A stretch of 64,000 bases of DNA from Limanda limanda (Eukaryota > Chordata > Actinopteri > Pleuronectiformes > Pleuronectidae), in NCBI RefSeq assembly GCF_963576545.1, contig NC_083641.1, forward strand, positions 16,410,002 through 16,474,001, in the 5' to 3' direction. The notes beneath the pieces are model-generated. The model did no database searches, had not been told where the DNA came from, and was given only the letters and a program-made list of their open reading frames with translations. How positions within the stretch are numbered: position 1 is the stretch's first letter; every line of letters starts with the position of its first letter. Below, in pieces: positions 46,852 to 58,521 of the stretch. Made by a program: the position numbers and the translations under genes.

Positions 46852-49800
46852 ATGACTGACCAGGGCAACAACAACCAGAACATCTCCTGCAACCCTTTCG
46901 CTGCCCTCTTCAGCTCACTGGCTGATGCTAAACAGTTTGCATCAGGCCAGAAACCGGAACCGCAGTCAGCTGAACCACCACGTAAGAAAAGAGTTATCTG
47001 ATCCTCTGCTTTTATTTCGAGTCAGATAAGGTCATACTAACATCTAACTCAAGTAAATCCACATGGTTTCACACTTAAACCCTGTATCTGGTGTCACAGT
47101 GGAGGACTCCGGGGAGAGCCAGTCGGACTCAGAAAACTCTGTGTCAGACAGCGTTGATGAAAATGACGAATCTGTGGCAGAGATCAGTCGCTCATTCCGC
47201 TCCCGCCAGGAGCTGTGTGAACAGCTCAATGTCAATCACATGATCCAGCGCATATTTCTCATCACTCTAGACAACAGTAAGTAAAAGGAGACAAATTATT
47301 GGGTATTAACTCACTCGGGAGGGTACAAGCTACCCTTTATTTTGTTTTTTGACTGGGAACACTCAGAGTTATAGCTGTCTCAAAACGTTGTTTGCAAATA
47401 ATAGCATAGTATGTTTTGTTCGGTGGTGTCGGTGGATGTTGCTGTTCTTGAAAATCAATTTAGAAGTTTCCAGTAAATAACGGATGACTCACCACCTTTT
47501 AAGACAGAACAAAGCCCTCACCCACTGAGAGGTCTCCCAGTGAGACGGTTACATCTCTCCAGCGCTGTGACGGTTTAAGAATGAATCATGATTTTCATGA
47601 AATGCAGACTAAAAGCCCCTCGGGTTTCACAGAGAGCCATTTCAATGAATTCCTCTTCCACCTCCCTCTCAAATATACCAGAGTAAACACATGCTGTGCA
47701 CTTAATCCCCCTGTGTTTATTTTATTCTATATTGGGCTTTTGATTTATTTCCAGAATTCATGATTGTCGGACTTAAGCTTCATGGGATGTTAGGTATAAC
47801 ATTACATACAAGCAGACTTTATTTTATAAAATCTGACTCTATATTCAACCCCAGGTGATCCCAGTCTGAGAGGAGGTAATGGGATCCCCCCTCGTTGTGT
47901 GTATCTGGAGGAGATGGCTGCAGATCTGGATGGACAGGACTGGCTGGACATGGACAACATAGACCAGGTCAGATGTCAACAACGGGTTTTCATGACACCA
48001 CACTTTAGTTAGTTGCCACGTCTTGTTTCTCTCCTCTCAATAAACCTATTACACGGCCTGATCTGTATCTGTGATGTTTCCCTCTGTTCCTCAGGGTCTG
48101 TTTAACCGTCTGCTGCTGCCAGAGCCAGGAAACCACCTCATCTACATGACATCATGCAGTGCTCTGAATCTATCTGCGGACCGCGACGCTGGAGAGAAAT
48201 GTGCCATCCCTTACCTTTTTGCTTGTTACCAGAGATCTAAAGAAGAGGTGCAAGATTTTTCTACATCAATCTATATGTTGCACTAAACTTCTCTGTTTTA
48301 GCACTGTTTTTAGACTAATCTTGGTAGTTGGACATTTTCTCAATATCTGTCCCCCAGGTGACGAAGGTACCAGAGAAGCTACTGTCGTTTGCTGTGCGTT
48401 GTAAGAATCTGACGGTTGCTAACACACGGACAGTTCTGCTCACCCCAGAGATCTACGTCACCCAGAATATCTACGAGCAGCTCTTCGACCTGCTGCTGGA
48501 AGGTTTCAACGGAGCCCGTACGTTTAGTGTTGTTGACAGTTTCCTTTCATTTGTTGCCTTTTTTTCCTCCCTTCCTTTTACCCTTGTCTTGGCATTTTTC
48601 TCTGTAAATAGTTTTTCTCCACTTAAAAAACTGTTGTGTTTCAGAGTCAGAAGAGGTGGTTGAGTTTGTGGAGGAGGTAACTGCCGCCCTGCTCTCTGAC
48701 CAGGAGGTGCGTACCTTCGCAGAGGTGATAGTACCAGTGTTTGATATCTTCCATGGACGCATCAAAGACATGGACCTCTGTCAGCCTCTCCTCTACTCCT
48801 ACTTAGACGTTCTCCTGTACTTCAGCCACCAAAAAGATATTGCTAAGGTCAGTTGACACACATAGACATTATATCTGCAAATGTCATTGTAATCTACCTT
48901 TTGAAATCTACCCTAACGTTTTCCTGCTTACTTCTTATCATATAACATACAATAATAGACTGAAATACCATAACATTTGACAGTGTTACCTAATATTTGT
49001 TCTGTAGTTGCCCTATCTTTCCAAATCATTCCCAAAATGACTCTTTTTTTTTTCTCAGGTACTGATGGAATACATTCAGCCCAAAGACCCAACCAATGGT
49101 TTGCAGTACCAGAAAACCCTATTGGGGGCAGTGCTGAGTATCTCCTGCTTGTTAAGAACCCCAGGTGTGGTGGAGGGACATGGCTATTTCCTGAACCCCT
49201 CCCGCTCCAGTGCCCAGGAGACAAAGGTCCAGGAGGCCAACATCCACCAGGTCCACAGAATGATTTGAATCATCATTTTTGCTGCAAAACTACAGTATTG
49301 TCTTTAAACTACAAAAACATCTGGGCTGATTGTCTTTGATGTTCATATGTTACAGTTTATGGGCCAGTTTCAAGACAAGCTGCACCAAATCTTGAAAAAC
49401 TTGCTCCAGAGATCTGGTGAGACGCGTCACCTCCTGCTCTCGTGGCTGGGCAACTGTCTGCAGGCTAACGCTGGACGGGCAAAGATATGGGCCAATCAGA
49501 TGCCAGAGATCTTCTTCCAGATGTACGCTTCAGATGCATTCTTTTTAAACTTGGGTGCCGCCCTACTGAAGCTGTGCCAGCCTTTCTGCAGGCCTCGTTC
49601 GCCCAAACTGCTCACCTTCAACCCAACCTACTGCGCCCTCAAAGAGCTGAGCGAAGAAGAGAGGCGTAATCGCAATGTGCACGCAAAAGGTGAATATATG
49701 TGAATGATTGTCAATAACACTTATCATTTTATAGGCATTATTTTGTTATTGTAGTTCTATAATACAGTAGTTATGTTTTAGTAGTAAAAATTGAGTAAAA

Positions 49801-52800
49801 CTAAATGATCCCCTGTCGTTCATTTCAGGTCTCGACAAGGAAACCTGTCTGATCCCTCTGCCCCCTCAACAGCCGGTGGAGTCTGCACAGTCCTACAGCC
49901 TGCTGACTGAAAACCTCATCCTCACACAGCTCACACAGCATCTAGGCTTCCACAGGTACATACCAATATCTTTTCTATCCAGTTAAAATAGCAATTTTAG
50001 ACTTATCTCAACTAAAGCCTTTAAAGTGAAGCTGTACTTTTCTCATGTTTTCACCGTATTTCAGCATTAACCCTTTTTGTCTTGCTCTGTTAATGTCCAT
50101 GCACAATGTCCGTGTGCAGACTCCATGAGCAGATGGTGAAGATGAACCAGTCTCTCCACCGGCTCCAGGTGACGTGGCAAGAGGCCCAGCGGAGTGGCAA
50201 CCCGATGTCGGAGCAGCTCCTTGAGCAGTTTGAGCGTCTGATGATTGTGTATCTGTCAACCAAAGCTGCCACTACGCAGCCTGCTATGCTGCAAAGCTGC
50301 CTTAACCTCCAAGCTTCCACTGCTGCGCTGATGGTACAGCTTGGAATGGGAAACCAGGGGCCTGAACATGTAGCACTCAGTTTCCCCCTGCCCTCGCTGC
50401 AGAATACTGTGCTCTGCTACGTACCAGGTAGGTCAGATCATTCAATGCACAATATAAGTTCATAGAAAAATACCTTTTTGCTTTGTCGAGCGGCCCAATG
50501 AGATCAGCGGAGTTTCTCTGTAACTTTCTCCATCTTAAATTGGATCAGGATTATTCCCTTTTTTACTTTTTTAACTGGAACCTATATGCTTCAACTGGCC
50601 TCACAATAATTGACAGAAAGCTAATTTTATTTAACAGCATCTTCCCCTGGTAAAAGTTCAGATAGTTTTCGGTCCTGCTATTTAAGTCTCTAACTCTGGG
50701 TTATATATAGCTGATAGCAATGCTACACACTCCTTAACATGACAGTCATGGCTAAAGTGCATCTTTGTGTGTTTGTCAGAGTTTTTTGCAGAAAACATGG
50801 GAGATTTTTTCATCTTTTTGCGGCGGTTTGCAGACGATGTTTTGGAAACTTCTGCAGAAAGTCTGGAGCAGATTCTCAACTTCATCACTGTCTTCATGGG
50901 TAATGTGGACAGGTATGTTTTTTCTCTTACATTAAAAAATCATGACTGTTATGTAAACAGTTTTCTGTTGAACTGAAAGGAGGAAGGAAGCTCATCTAGT
51001 TCTGATCCTAATAAAATGTTCAGATAATGCTCAAAGCCTGTTTGTCCGCTTCCTCAAACAGGATGAAGAACCCACACTTAAGAGCAAAGCTTGCGGAGGT
51101 CCTAGAGGCAGTGATGCCACACATGGAGCCTGTGTCTACTGGTGCTGCTCAGCCAATCATCTTCCAGCGAGAGAGAGTGTTCTGTTCCTACAAATATGCA
51201 CCTCAGCTGGCCGAGGCCCTCATCAGTGTGTTCGTAGACATTGAATTCACAGGTGAATCAGTTGTATTCCTCACAGGTTTTTGGCTAGCTAGTGTTAGCT
51301 GTGGATGGAGACTTCACTGAACTTGGAAAAGTCATGAAGATCATATATCATAAGTCATACTTACATCCATAGATTGAACAGAAGCTGTTACAAGTGTGCA
51401 CACTTGAAAAGAGTCAAAATAAACTGTTTAAAGGCAATAATGGTATTATTGCAAAGACTGACAGAGGTTGGACTGTGTGTGCACAGCTGTGTGTGTTCTA
51501 CAGAACAAGATAAGGAGAGGAGCTGGGCTAAGTGACAACAAATAGAAGGCATCAATGAAGCACGTTGTTTTATTTACCTTTCCTCACTCTATTTCAGGGG
51601 ATCCTCATCAGTTTGAACAGAAATTCAACTACAGAAGGCCCATGTATCCCATCCTCAAGTACATGTGGGGCAAAGAAAGCTACAGAGAGAGCATCAAGGT
51701 AATGAGGTATCTGTGTTTTTGACGGCGTTTTGAGATGGTGATATGTTGACAAGAAGTTCATTTTCAGGTTTCTGTGTGACTTCCAGTCAGTGGCTGCCAG
51801 AATAATATTGTTTGCTGTTCCAATAGTGAGACACTGTAAACTTTTCAAATACCTTTCTATCAAGGATATTCTCTATCCTTTCACCACTAATGGCTTATTA
51901 ATAGGTTCCGTAAAACATGTATTATTATGATTACAGTATTAGTATTAGACACTTTTACCACATCTCAGCCAAATAGTGTTCAGTTGTGAGAGGAGTAGTA
52001 AAGGACATGGAAAGTCAAAAGGTCTACACTCATAATATGGACTGCGAAATGTAACAGAATTTATATGAAAGAACATTGATCCCATCATGTTCTCTTCATT
52101 TGATGTAATATCTCTCGTTTCAGCATTTGGCCGCCTATGCATCTGTGAACCTGGAGGCCATGAACCCCCCTCTGTTCCTCAGGTACCTCAACTTACTGAT
52201 GAATGATGCCATCTTCCTGCTAGATGAGGCTATTCAGGTGAGTTCACGAGGTTCACTGCATATTGACCTATTTTTGTCTGTAGTGGTGCTCCTAATTATT
52301 TCGTTGGTGGTAAATTCTAGTTTCACATTAGCAGGAATTTAAAAAAAACTGCTCCCAGTCATGCACAGATTTGGTTCTTTTGAAGCAATACGGAAATATA
52401 AAATTGTTAGCATCCATTTATTGAAATCTTTAGCAATAGCTTACTTTTACTTTTAACACTCTGTCACTATTTTCATGATCTTAATAATATGTAATTCTTT
52501 TTTCACAGTACCTGAGTAAAATCAAGGTTCTGCAGCTGGAGCGTGATCGAGGGGAGTGGGAAGGCCTGGCCCCCGATGCCCGAAGAGAGAAAGAGTCGAG
52601 CCTGCAGATGTTGGGACAGCTGGGACGCTTCCACAACATCATGTCGAATGAGACCATCGGCACACTGGCCTTTCTCACCTCAGGTAAGGCAGAAATGATT
52701 TTTATATGTGACTCTGTATTAATGAATCATTATCTTTATCCATTCACGTTTGTTTTCCTTTTCTATGATTCCCTCTCCAGATATCAAGGGGATCTTTGTG

Positions 52801-53962
52801 CATCCCTTCCTGGCTGAGAGGATCATCTCAATGCTGAACTACTTCCTGCAGCACCTAGTGGGTCCTAAGATGGGCGCCCTTAAAGTCAAGGACTTCAGTG
52901 AGTTCGACTTCAAGCCCCAGCAGCTTGTTTCTGATATCTGCACCATCTACCTGCACCTGGGGTATGTTGTCACACACAGCATGTACAAACTGAATACACA
53001 TGAGAAAAAGAAAATAAACTGTTTTTATTCTATTCCTTGTATATAATTTGTTTGGTTCTTCATTATCTGGAAGAGAAATACAGTGGCACATTGCTGACTA
53101 CATGCTACAAAGCAAACTCTGTCATGATCCCTAATTAAACCAAAACATGTTTTTGTCCTTGGCAGTGATGAGGAGGGTTTCTGTGCTACAGTCCCAAAGG
53201 ACGGCCGGTCGTACTCTCCTATCCTCTTTGCACAGACTGTTAGGGTACTGAAGAAGATCAACAAACCTGGTGACATGATTGTTGGTTTTGGAGTTCTTGC
53301 TGATAAAATAAAGGTAAGATTTGATTTGGAAAATGTTGATAAGAAGAGGACGTTTTTATCTTTTTCAAATATTTGTCCTTTGAATCTGTACTGATGACTG
53401 ATAAATATGGATATAGTAGAAAAGTCTTTAATATTGTACAACCACAAGGTGTTGATTAACATTTTTCTTCATTTCTGTTTTAGTCCCATGCAGATAGGCA
53501 TCAGCAGGACGAGGAGACATATTCAGATGCTCCAGATGAGTTCTTGGACCCCATCATGTCCACTCTGATGCTGGATCCTGTGCTTCTTCCCTCATCCAAC
53601 GTAACAGTTGATCGCTCAACTATAGCAAGACATCTCCTTAGGTAAGTTACTTCCTTCAATGCCTAGAAATTCACTTCACAAGTAGAATAACATCCGGTAT
53701 TCATTGTAATCTTACTAACTGGGATGACTGTAGAATCATAACTCACACTTGGGAGCATAATGACAGAATAAAAGGTTGGTGTGCAAGAGTCAAATGAGTA
53801 ATTTATTGCCTGTATCCTCTTTGCAGTGACCAGACGGACCCTTTCAACCGCAGTCCTCTCACGATGGACCAGATCAGGCCAAACGAGGACCTCAAACAGC
53901 AGATTTTACAGTGGCTTGATAGGCATAAGCAGGAGAGCTTGCAGCTGGGACCCAGTGGCTAG
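46852..53962 (+). CDS. ube4a: Ubiquitin conjugation factor E4 A (UBE4A)
   Basis: U-box E3/E4 enzyme of the Ufd2 family that extends ubiquitin chains. Nineteen coding exons: 46852-46981, 47100-47276, 47855-47967, 48095-48247, 48358-48517, 48645-48847, 49059-49250, 49356-49689, 49829-49955, 50120-50427, 50780-50912, 51062-51252, 51598-51698, 52124-52237, 52509-52683, 52781-52961, 53166-53313, 53484-53641, 53827-53962; total 3234 nt, 1077 aa (human about 1066-1073). The start [20 protein letters not shown] is near-identical to human. The central Ufd2 core includes [30 protein letters not shown] and [20 protein letters not shown]. The C-terminal U-box (about 998-1068) has [28 protein letters not shown] and [17 protein letters not shown]. 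Human has Cys where this has Leu in STLMLDP, as I recall; U-boxes do not need zinc-binding Cys. Phases agree throughout. Confidence 0.97.
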
Positions 53963-54644
53963 CTGTGATCCCTCGCTGTGACAAACAATGACTCAATCCT
54001 TCCTTTCTTTCCTGGCCCACATCTCATGTGCTCCTCTGCTTTCTTGGCTAATTCACGGTGTGCTCTCCTCTGTGGAGTTCTTCTGAATCCTCCAATCTGA
54101 CTAATGTTGCATTAGGCTTTTCATGCAGCCTTCATCATCACTGGATTCTCTCTGTGACAACAGTCCAGACAAACTGTAGCACACCAGCTGGTGGCAACTT
54201 CAAAATCCATGCACAGCAGCTGACTCCATTGACTCTAAACATTAGGTGATATCACCTCTGGTTCCTTTCCCTCCTGAACACTGTGTATTGATTAGTTATT
54301 ATTACAGTCAGAGCTGTGGCCAGATGTATCAGATTCAACAGATCTTGTTGAATGTACTGAATGAACTCCTGACTGAGCAGCTGGCCAAAACAAGGTTTTA
54401 TACTGCAAGGTGAGTATTTTTGGGAACTCATGAGGCAGAAGATTGATGGAGTCATATATGATTTAACCTTGATTTCACCTTCATGAAGAATACATGATAA
54501 ACTGCCTTTCGAAGGTTTTGATCACCCTATATTCGAGCAGTTTTGGTTTAATCTGAAGCAGCAATGTAAATAGAGTTAGTCACAAAAATTTAAGTAAAGT
54601 AATTAAAAATATAACTGAATACTGTGGGACATAATTTATTGGAA

Positions 54645-54650
54645 AATAAA
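54645..54650 (+). terminator. Possible poly(A) signal of ube4a
   Basis: AATAAA about 680 bases past the stop codon. A second candidate lies near 55996 (AAAAATAAAAAC). Confidence 0.35.
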
Positions 54651-56550
54651 CTGTATTTCAAAACCTATAGCACAAAAACATACTGTGTTTTTTAACATGT
54701 ATACATATAGGTCTTCACTTCTTGTAGTGCACCTGCACTAAGTCTAACTGATGATGTGAGCATTTCTGGTGGGTTGTTTCCTGTTGGATATAGGAATTTA
54801 AACATTTTCAAATACTGTCGAATAACTATTCTAATTTTATAATAACTTTAGGATGTAGCCTTTGTAAAACATATTAAATTACCTCTACCTCCAGATTGCA
54901 AAATAAAATTGCTTGATTGTTGAACAAAAGATAAACATATGGCACAGATGGTCACTTCCCTAAAGCAATTTTACATCCTTAAAATAAATACACTTTACAT
55001 ATTTGGAAGAGTAAAGGCTTTAAATTGTTGTTGGATAATAGTGAGAGGATAAAATATATTTTAGCACCGCAGGTTTGAGTATGAAAAATGTTTATAGGTC
55101 ACGCTGACATCAATGTGGACTGTGGTTAACTAATGATTATGCACTGATTACCATTATGTAATGGAACTGGAGTTTTTACTGAATTTCCACTTACCTATTC
55201 ATCAAAATCAGACTGCATGAATCTGAGGTGAGAAATGAGCCAAGCAACTGCAAAAAAAACACCTAATTTTTATATTCACAACATCCAACACTGCAAATCT
55301 GTTCTCTGAACATTTATCGATTTGTCTTGTCCCTATTATGACGAAGCTGAGTGGCTTCTCAGGTGGATATTTCCTAAATCAGATCTTATTACTTTTTTAT
55401 TCTTCACCATCTGCTCATATTCATTTTAAGGTCTTGCCATTAGCCATATTTCTTGACATTGGACCAAAAAAGCAAGAATATAGGGTTCAAATATTTTTGA
55501 CTGGCGGTCATTGTCATCCTTCGAATTAACATCACCGGGTTTTAAGTGATGCTGAACAGAGTTTTTGTTGTGTGAATGCATAGTGAATTAGCGAGTGGGC
55601 AAACAACTGATCAATAGAACTGGTGCCTAAAACCAAGAGCCTTGCAGTAAGTTTAAGCAAAGGAAGATCTGAATTGTTTCATTCTTTAAAGAGACATAAT
55701 TTGTCAGAGTTTGATTCAGAGAGGCAGGGAGGTAGAAAATGAACGTAAATCAGAGAAGGTAACTTGTTTTTGAGAAGCTTTTTCAATTAAAGGGTTTTAA
55801 TTCAAGTTTTAGTGTGGTTGTATAAAATGGGAAACTGTGATAGATGTACACAAAGCTGTATTCGCTGGCATGCCCTCTAACTGTTTGTTGAATATCTACC
55901 ACCTGAAGGATTACGTGGGTTAAATTATATTGCAATATTTTTGTTTTAATTGTGATCATAAATTGTTTATTTTGATTGTACAGTATGATTAAAAAAATAA
56001 AAACTAATGTGCGTTATATAAGACACTGTGATGTTCTCTTTCAGAAATATGATTGATTTAAATACACACGGAAATATACATTGTATTTTTGTTCGTGAGA
56101 TCAACCATGAAATTGACAACAAGCAGAAAAGGAGGACCTCAAAAGACATGTTTAGAGGTACATGACGTAGGTAGAAGGTAAGATTATTGTTGTCAATATT
56201 TTATACATTGATTTAGAAAAAAGTTGAGATAAATATTTGATGTTGAAGATAATACTATATGTTGGAATATTTTACTACTTTAAAAATAACTTAACTTTGT
56301 CTCGCACATCTTTGTTTAGCTTTTTTCCATCTGTTTTGTGGTTTTCAACTGAACTTCTTTTCCAAGCAACTCATAGTTTTTATTATAATGACCCTCAATT
56401 AGTATTGAGACACTCAAGTTATATAGTAGAACCACACATTTGTTGGATTGTGTATTTCTTCATCTTTCCTTTGATAGTAAGACATATCATCCAGATTACA
56501 GCTAAGATGGCAAATCAGACATTAGTGTGTAGTGTTGTTTGACAGCCGTT
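54651..56550. other. Spacer between ube4a and kmt2a, no gene seen
   Basis: AT-rich. No exon recognised. In particular, no open frame resembling ATP5MG (mitochondrial ATP synthase subunit g), which lies between UBE4A and KMT2A in human, was found here or up to 58275. Confidence 0.5.
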
Positions 56551-56815
56551 CAGGCCCGGCCCTGGCAATGTTGGCACCCTAGGCGAGTTTTCAAATTGGT
56601 GCCCCCCAACATACACACGCAAACTGTCATGCATCCACAATAACTTTTGGACTTAATACAGATGCACACACAGGCAGACAAAATTGTAAGCCATAAAAAA
56701 CAATAAAAATATATAACAAAAAATATAAAGAGTCTGAAATCAGCTGTACTGATGGCATATCATGTCATGTCGACAAAAATAAACATTAATCATGTCCATA
56801 ATCGGGGTGATTGCT
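56551..56815 (+). repeat. Dispersed repeat copy B (unoccupied site of the solo LTR)
   Basis: Begins 'caggcccggccctggcaatg' and tracks copy A (17129-17361 plus 18843-18865) with few differences. It runs straight across the point where copy A carries the solo LTR: 'aaacattaat|catg|tccataatcg'. Confidence 0.85.
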
Positions 56816-56933
56816 CAATGGGCTTCTGCAGGATTTGCGCAGTGGGCTTCTGCGCAGGATGTGCGCGCGCAGTTTTAATTTTTTTTTTTTTTAATTTAAT
56901 TAAATTAATTTTTTTAATTTAATTTAATTTAAA

Positions 56934-57016
56934 AAAAATAAAATATTTTTAATTTGAAATGTGTTCATTTTTATTTTGAAATTAACATATTATTAGATAT
57001 TGTGCAATGAATAGGT
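56934..57016 (+). mobile_element. 3' fragment of the hAT family seen at 19836-20548
   Basis: 'aatttgaaatgtgttcattt' and 'attagatattgtgcaatgaa' match 20478-20546 closely. The text diverges after 'tgaatag'. Only the non-coding 3' segment is present. Confidence 0.55.
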
Positions 57017-58275
57017 GGTTGAAGTCCTGCCAACACGACAGCCTGCCAAACTTACCCATGAGTTCGGACCCAGCTCCTGTGTCCACTGTTGTCCTGGTTC
57101 CACCCATGGCAGCATAGTGGCATGGGGCTGGATCATCCCTGCGACTTAGCAGTAATTGAGTTGTTTAGTTTGGGTTTTAAAACAGACAATAGGTTTTAGT
57201 TGACGAACATTGAATTTAAATGAAGATATGTTCAGCTGATGAAAAATGACAATTTTCTTTGCTTTCCCAGTTTGTATCTGAATATAAATCTCTAAGTTGC
57301 TGAAAATGACTGTTATTTACAAACAGACTACATATGATTCTGTATAAAGTTTAATATTCAAAAACCTTGAAGTTCTTAAAGTGTAACATGTTACATTAGG
57401 GACATCAACTTTAATGGAGGTCTTATTTTCAAATTAATAACAATAATAATTATAAGCTCATAACTGTGTTTTTTGAATGTATGATTATCACTGACAATGG
57501 TGCAATACGTTTTAATTACAACTAAGAAACCTGCCAAAGCAATTCCCTCTATAACTTTTTCTTGATTACTTAATTATATACTCAAGATAGGAGAAGGGAG
57601 TATACATGCAGTCTGCAAATCACCCTCTTGAAAGATGTCATGTTGACAATTTTTTCAGTTTCTCAACTTTGACTTGATGTTCAGATAAATACGGAATAGT
57701 TTTTTGGGGTGTGAAGTTGCCACTAGATGTAACTAAATTGTACACACTGACTTATAGGCTACTTATCGAAATTTTCTGACTTACCATAAATACTAAGTGT
57801 AAAATAAACATTCAAAATTTAATGTTTAACAGAGAATCATAGGCTAACAGATTTCTTTGCTGCGCCCCTGGTTTAACAGGTATCCACTGCCTTGTTTCTC
57901 CAGTGCTACTTGCTCTTGTATCATTTCACACTTTCACTGCCACTTGTTAAAAAACACATCACTTTCCTTGTTGTTCAACCTGGAAAGTGACCGGGAACAA
58001 CGGCCTGGTCCTTTCTCCTGATTCAAGTGCGGAGCTCCTTTCCCGGGCAAAGCCCCTGAACCTGATTTGGAATCAGCCATGCAGAGTGTGAACGAGGCCG
58101 CGGAGGAAATGCATTGTCGGGGTTTCTCGGGTTCCGCCCCGCAACCTGGATAACGACGTGTCGGCCAGTGAGAGCGGGGCGCTGTGGCGGAGGTTGTTCC
58201 TGTGAGTGCTGGGTTAGGGTTCCGCCCACCGAGGTATCTGTGCTCACAGGGCAGCAGACAGGCAGAGAGAGTAAA
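57017..58275. other. kmt2a upstream region
   Basis: No gene seen. The last 350 bases become GC- and CpG-rich and lead into the kmt2a start, consistent with a CpG-island promoter and 5' UTR. Open frames crossing it, including long minus-strand ones, reflect high GC content. Confidence 0.4.
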
Positions 58276-58521
58276 ATGGCGCACAGCTGTCGGTGGCGGT
58301 TCCCCGCTCGGCCCGGAGGGAGCAGCCACTCCGGCACCGGGAGGCGAGCGGGCCGAGTCCGGGTGACTGCCTCTCTGCGGAGCGTCTCGGGAGGCCACCC
58401 CAACGCAGCGGGGCTCGGACCCGGGTTCGACGCTGCACTACAGGTCTCCTCGGTCATCGGGAGCAACCTGCAGAAATTCCGGGATGTTTTGGGGGAATCG
58501 AGCGACTCGAGCAGCGCGGAG
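58276..58521 (+). CDS. kmt2a: Histone H3K4 methyltransferase KMT2A (MLL1), coding exon 1 (partial gene)
   Basis: The first coding exon, 82 codons, ends exactly at a codon boundary before a strong donor (GAG|GTAAGG at 58521/58522). The remaining exons lie beyond the window. KMT2A is the large trithorax-group H3K4 methyltransferase. MAHSCRWRFPARPG is identical to the human N-terminus and contains the high-affinity menin-binding motif RWRFPARP (residues 6-13). GPGFDAALQVSSVIGSNLQK (about 48-67) followed by FRDVLGES is the conserved segment that joins menin in binding LEDGF. The linker between them is only about 35 residues, versus over 100 low-complexity residues in human. The open frame extends upstream of this ATG, but the human match fixes the start. 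Its position downstream of ube4a matches human 11q23. Confidence 0.95.

Noticed and set aside
48928..49224. 98-aa minus-strand frame over ube4a exon 7
   Set aside because: Antisense shadow of a confirmed exon.
58114..58275. Upstream in-frame extension of kmt2a exon 1 (54 extra residues)
   Set aside because: The human KMT2A N-terminus aligns from MAHSCRWRFPARPG at 58276; the upstream part is best read as 5' UTR.
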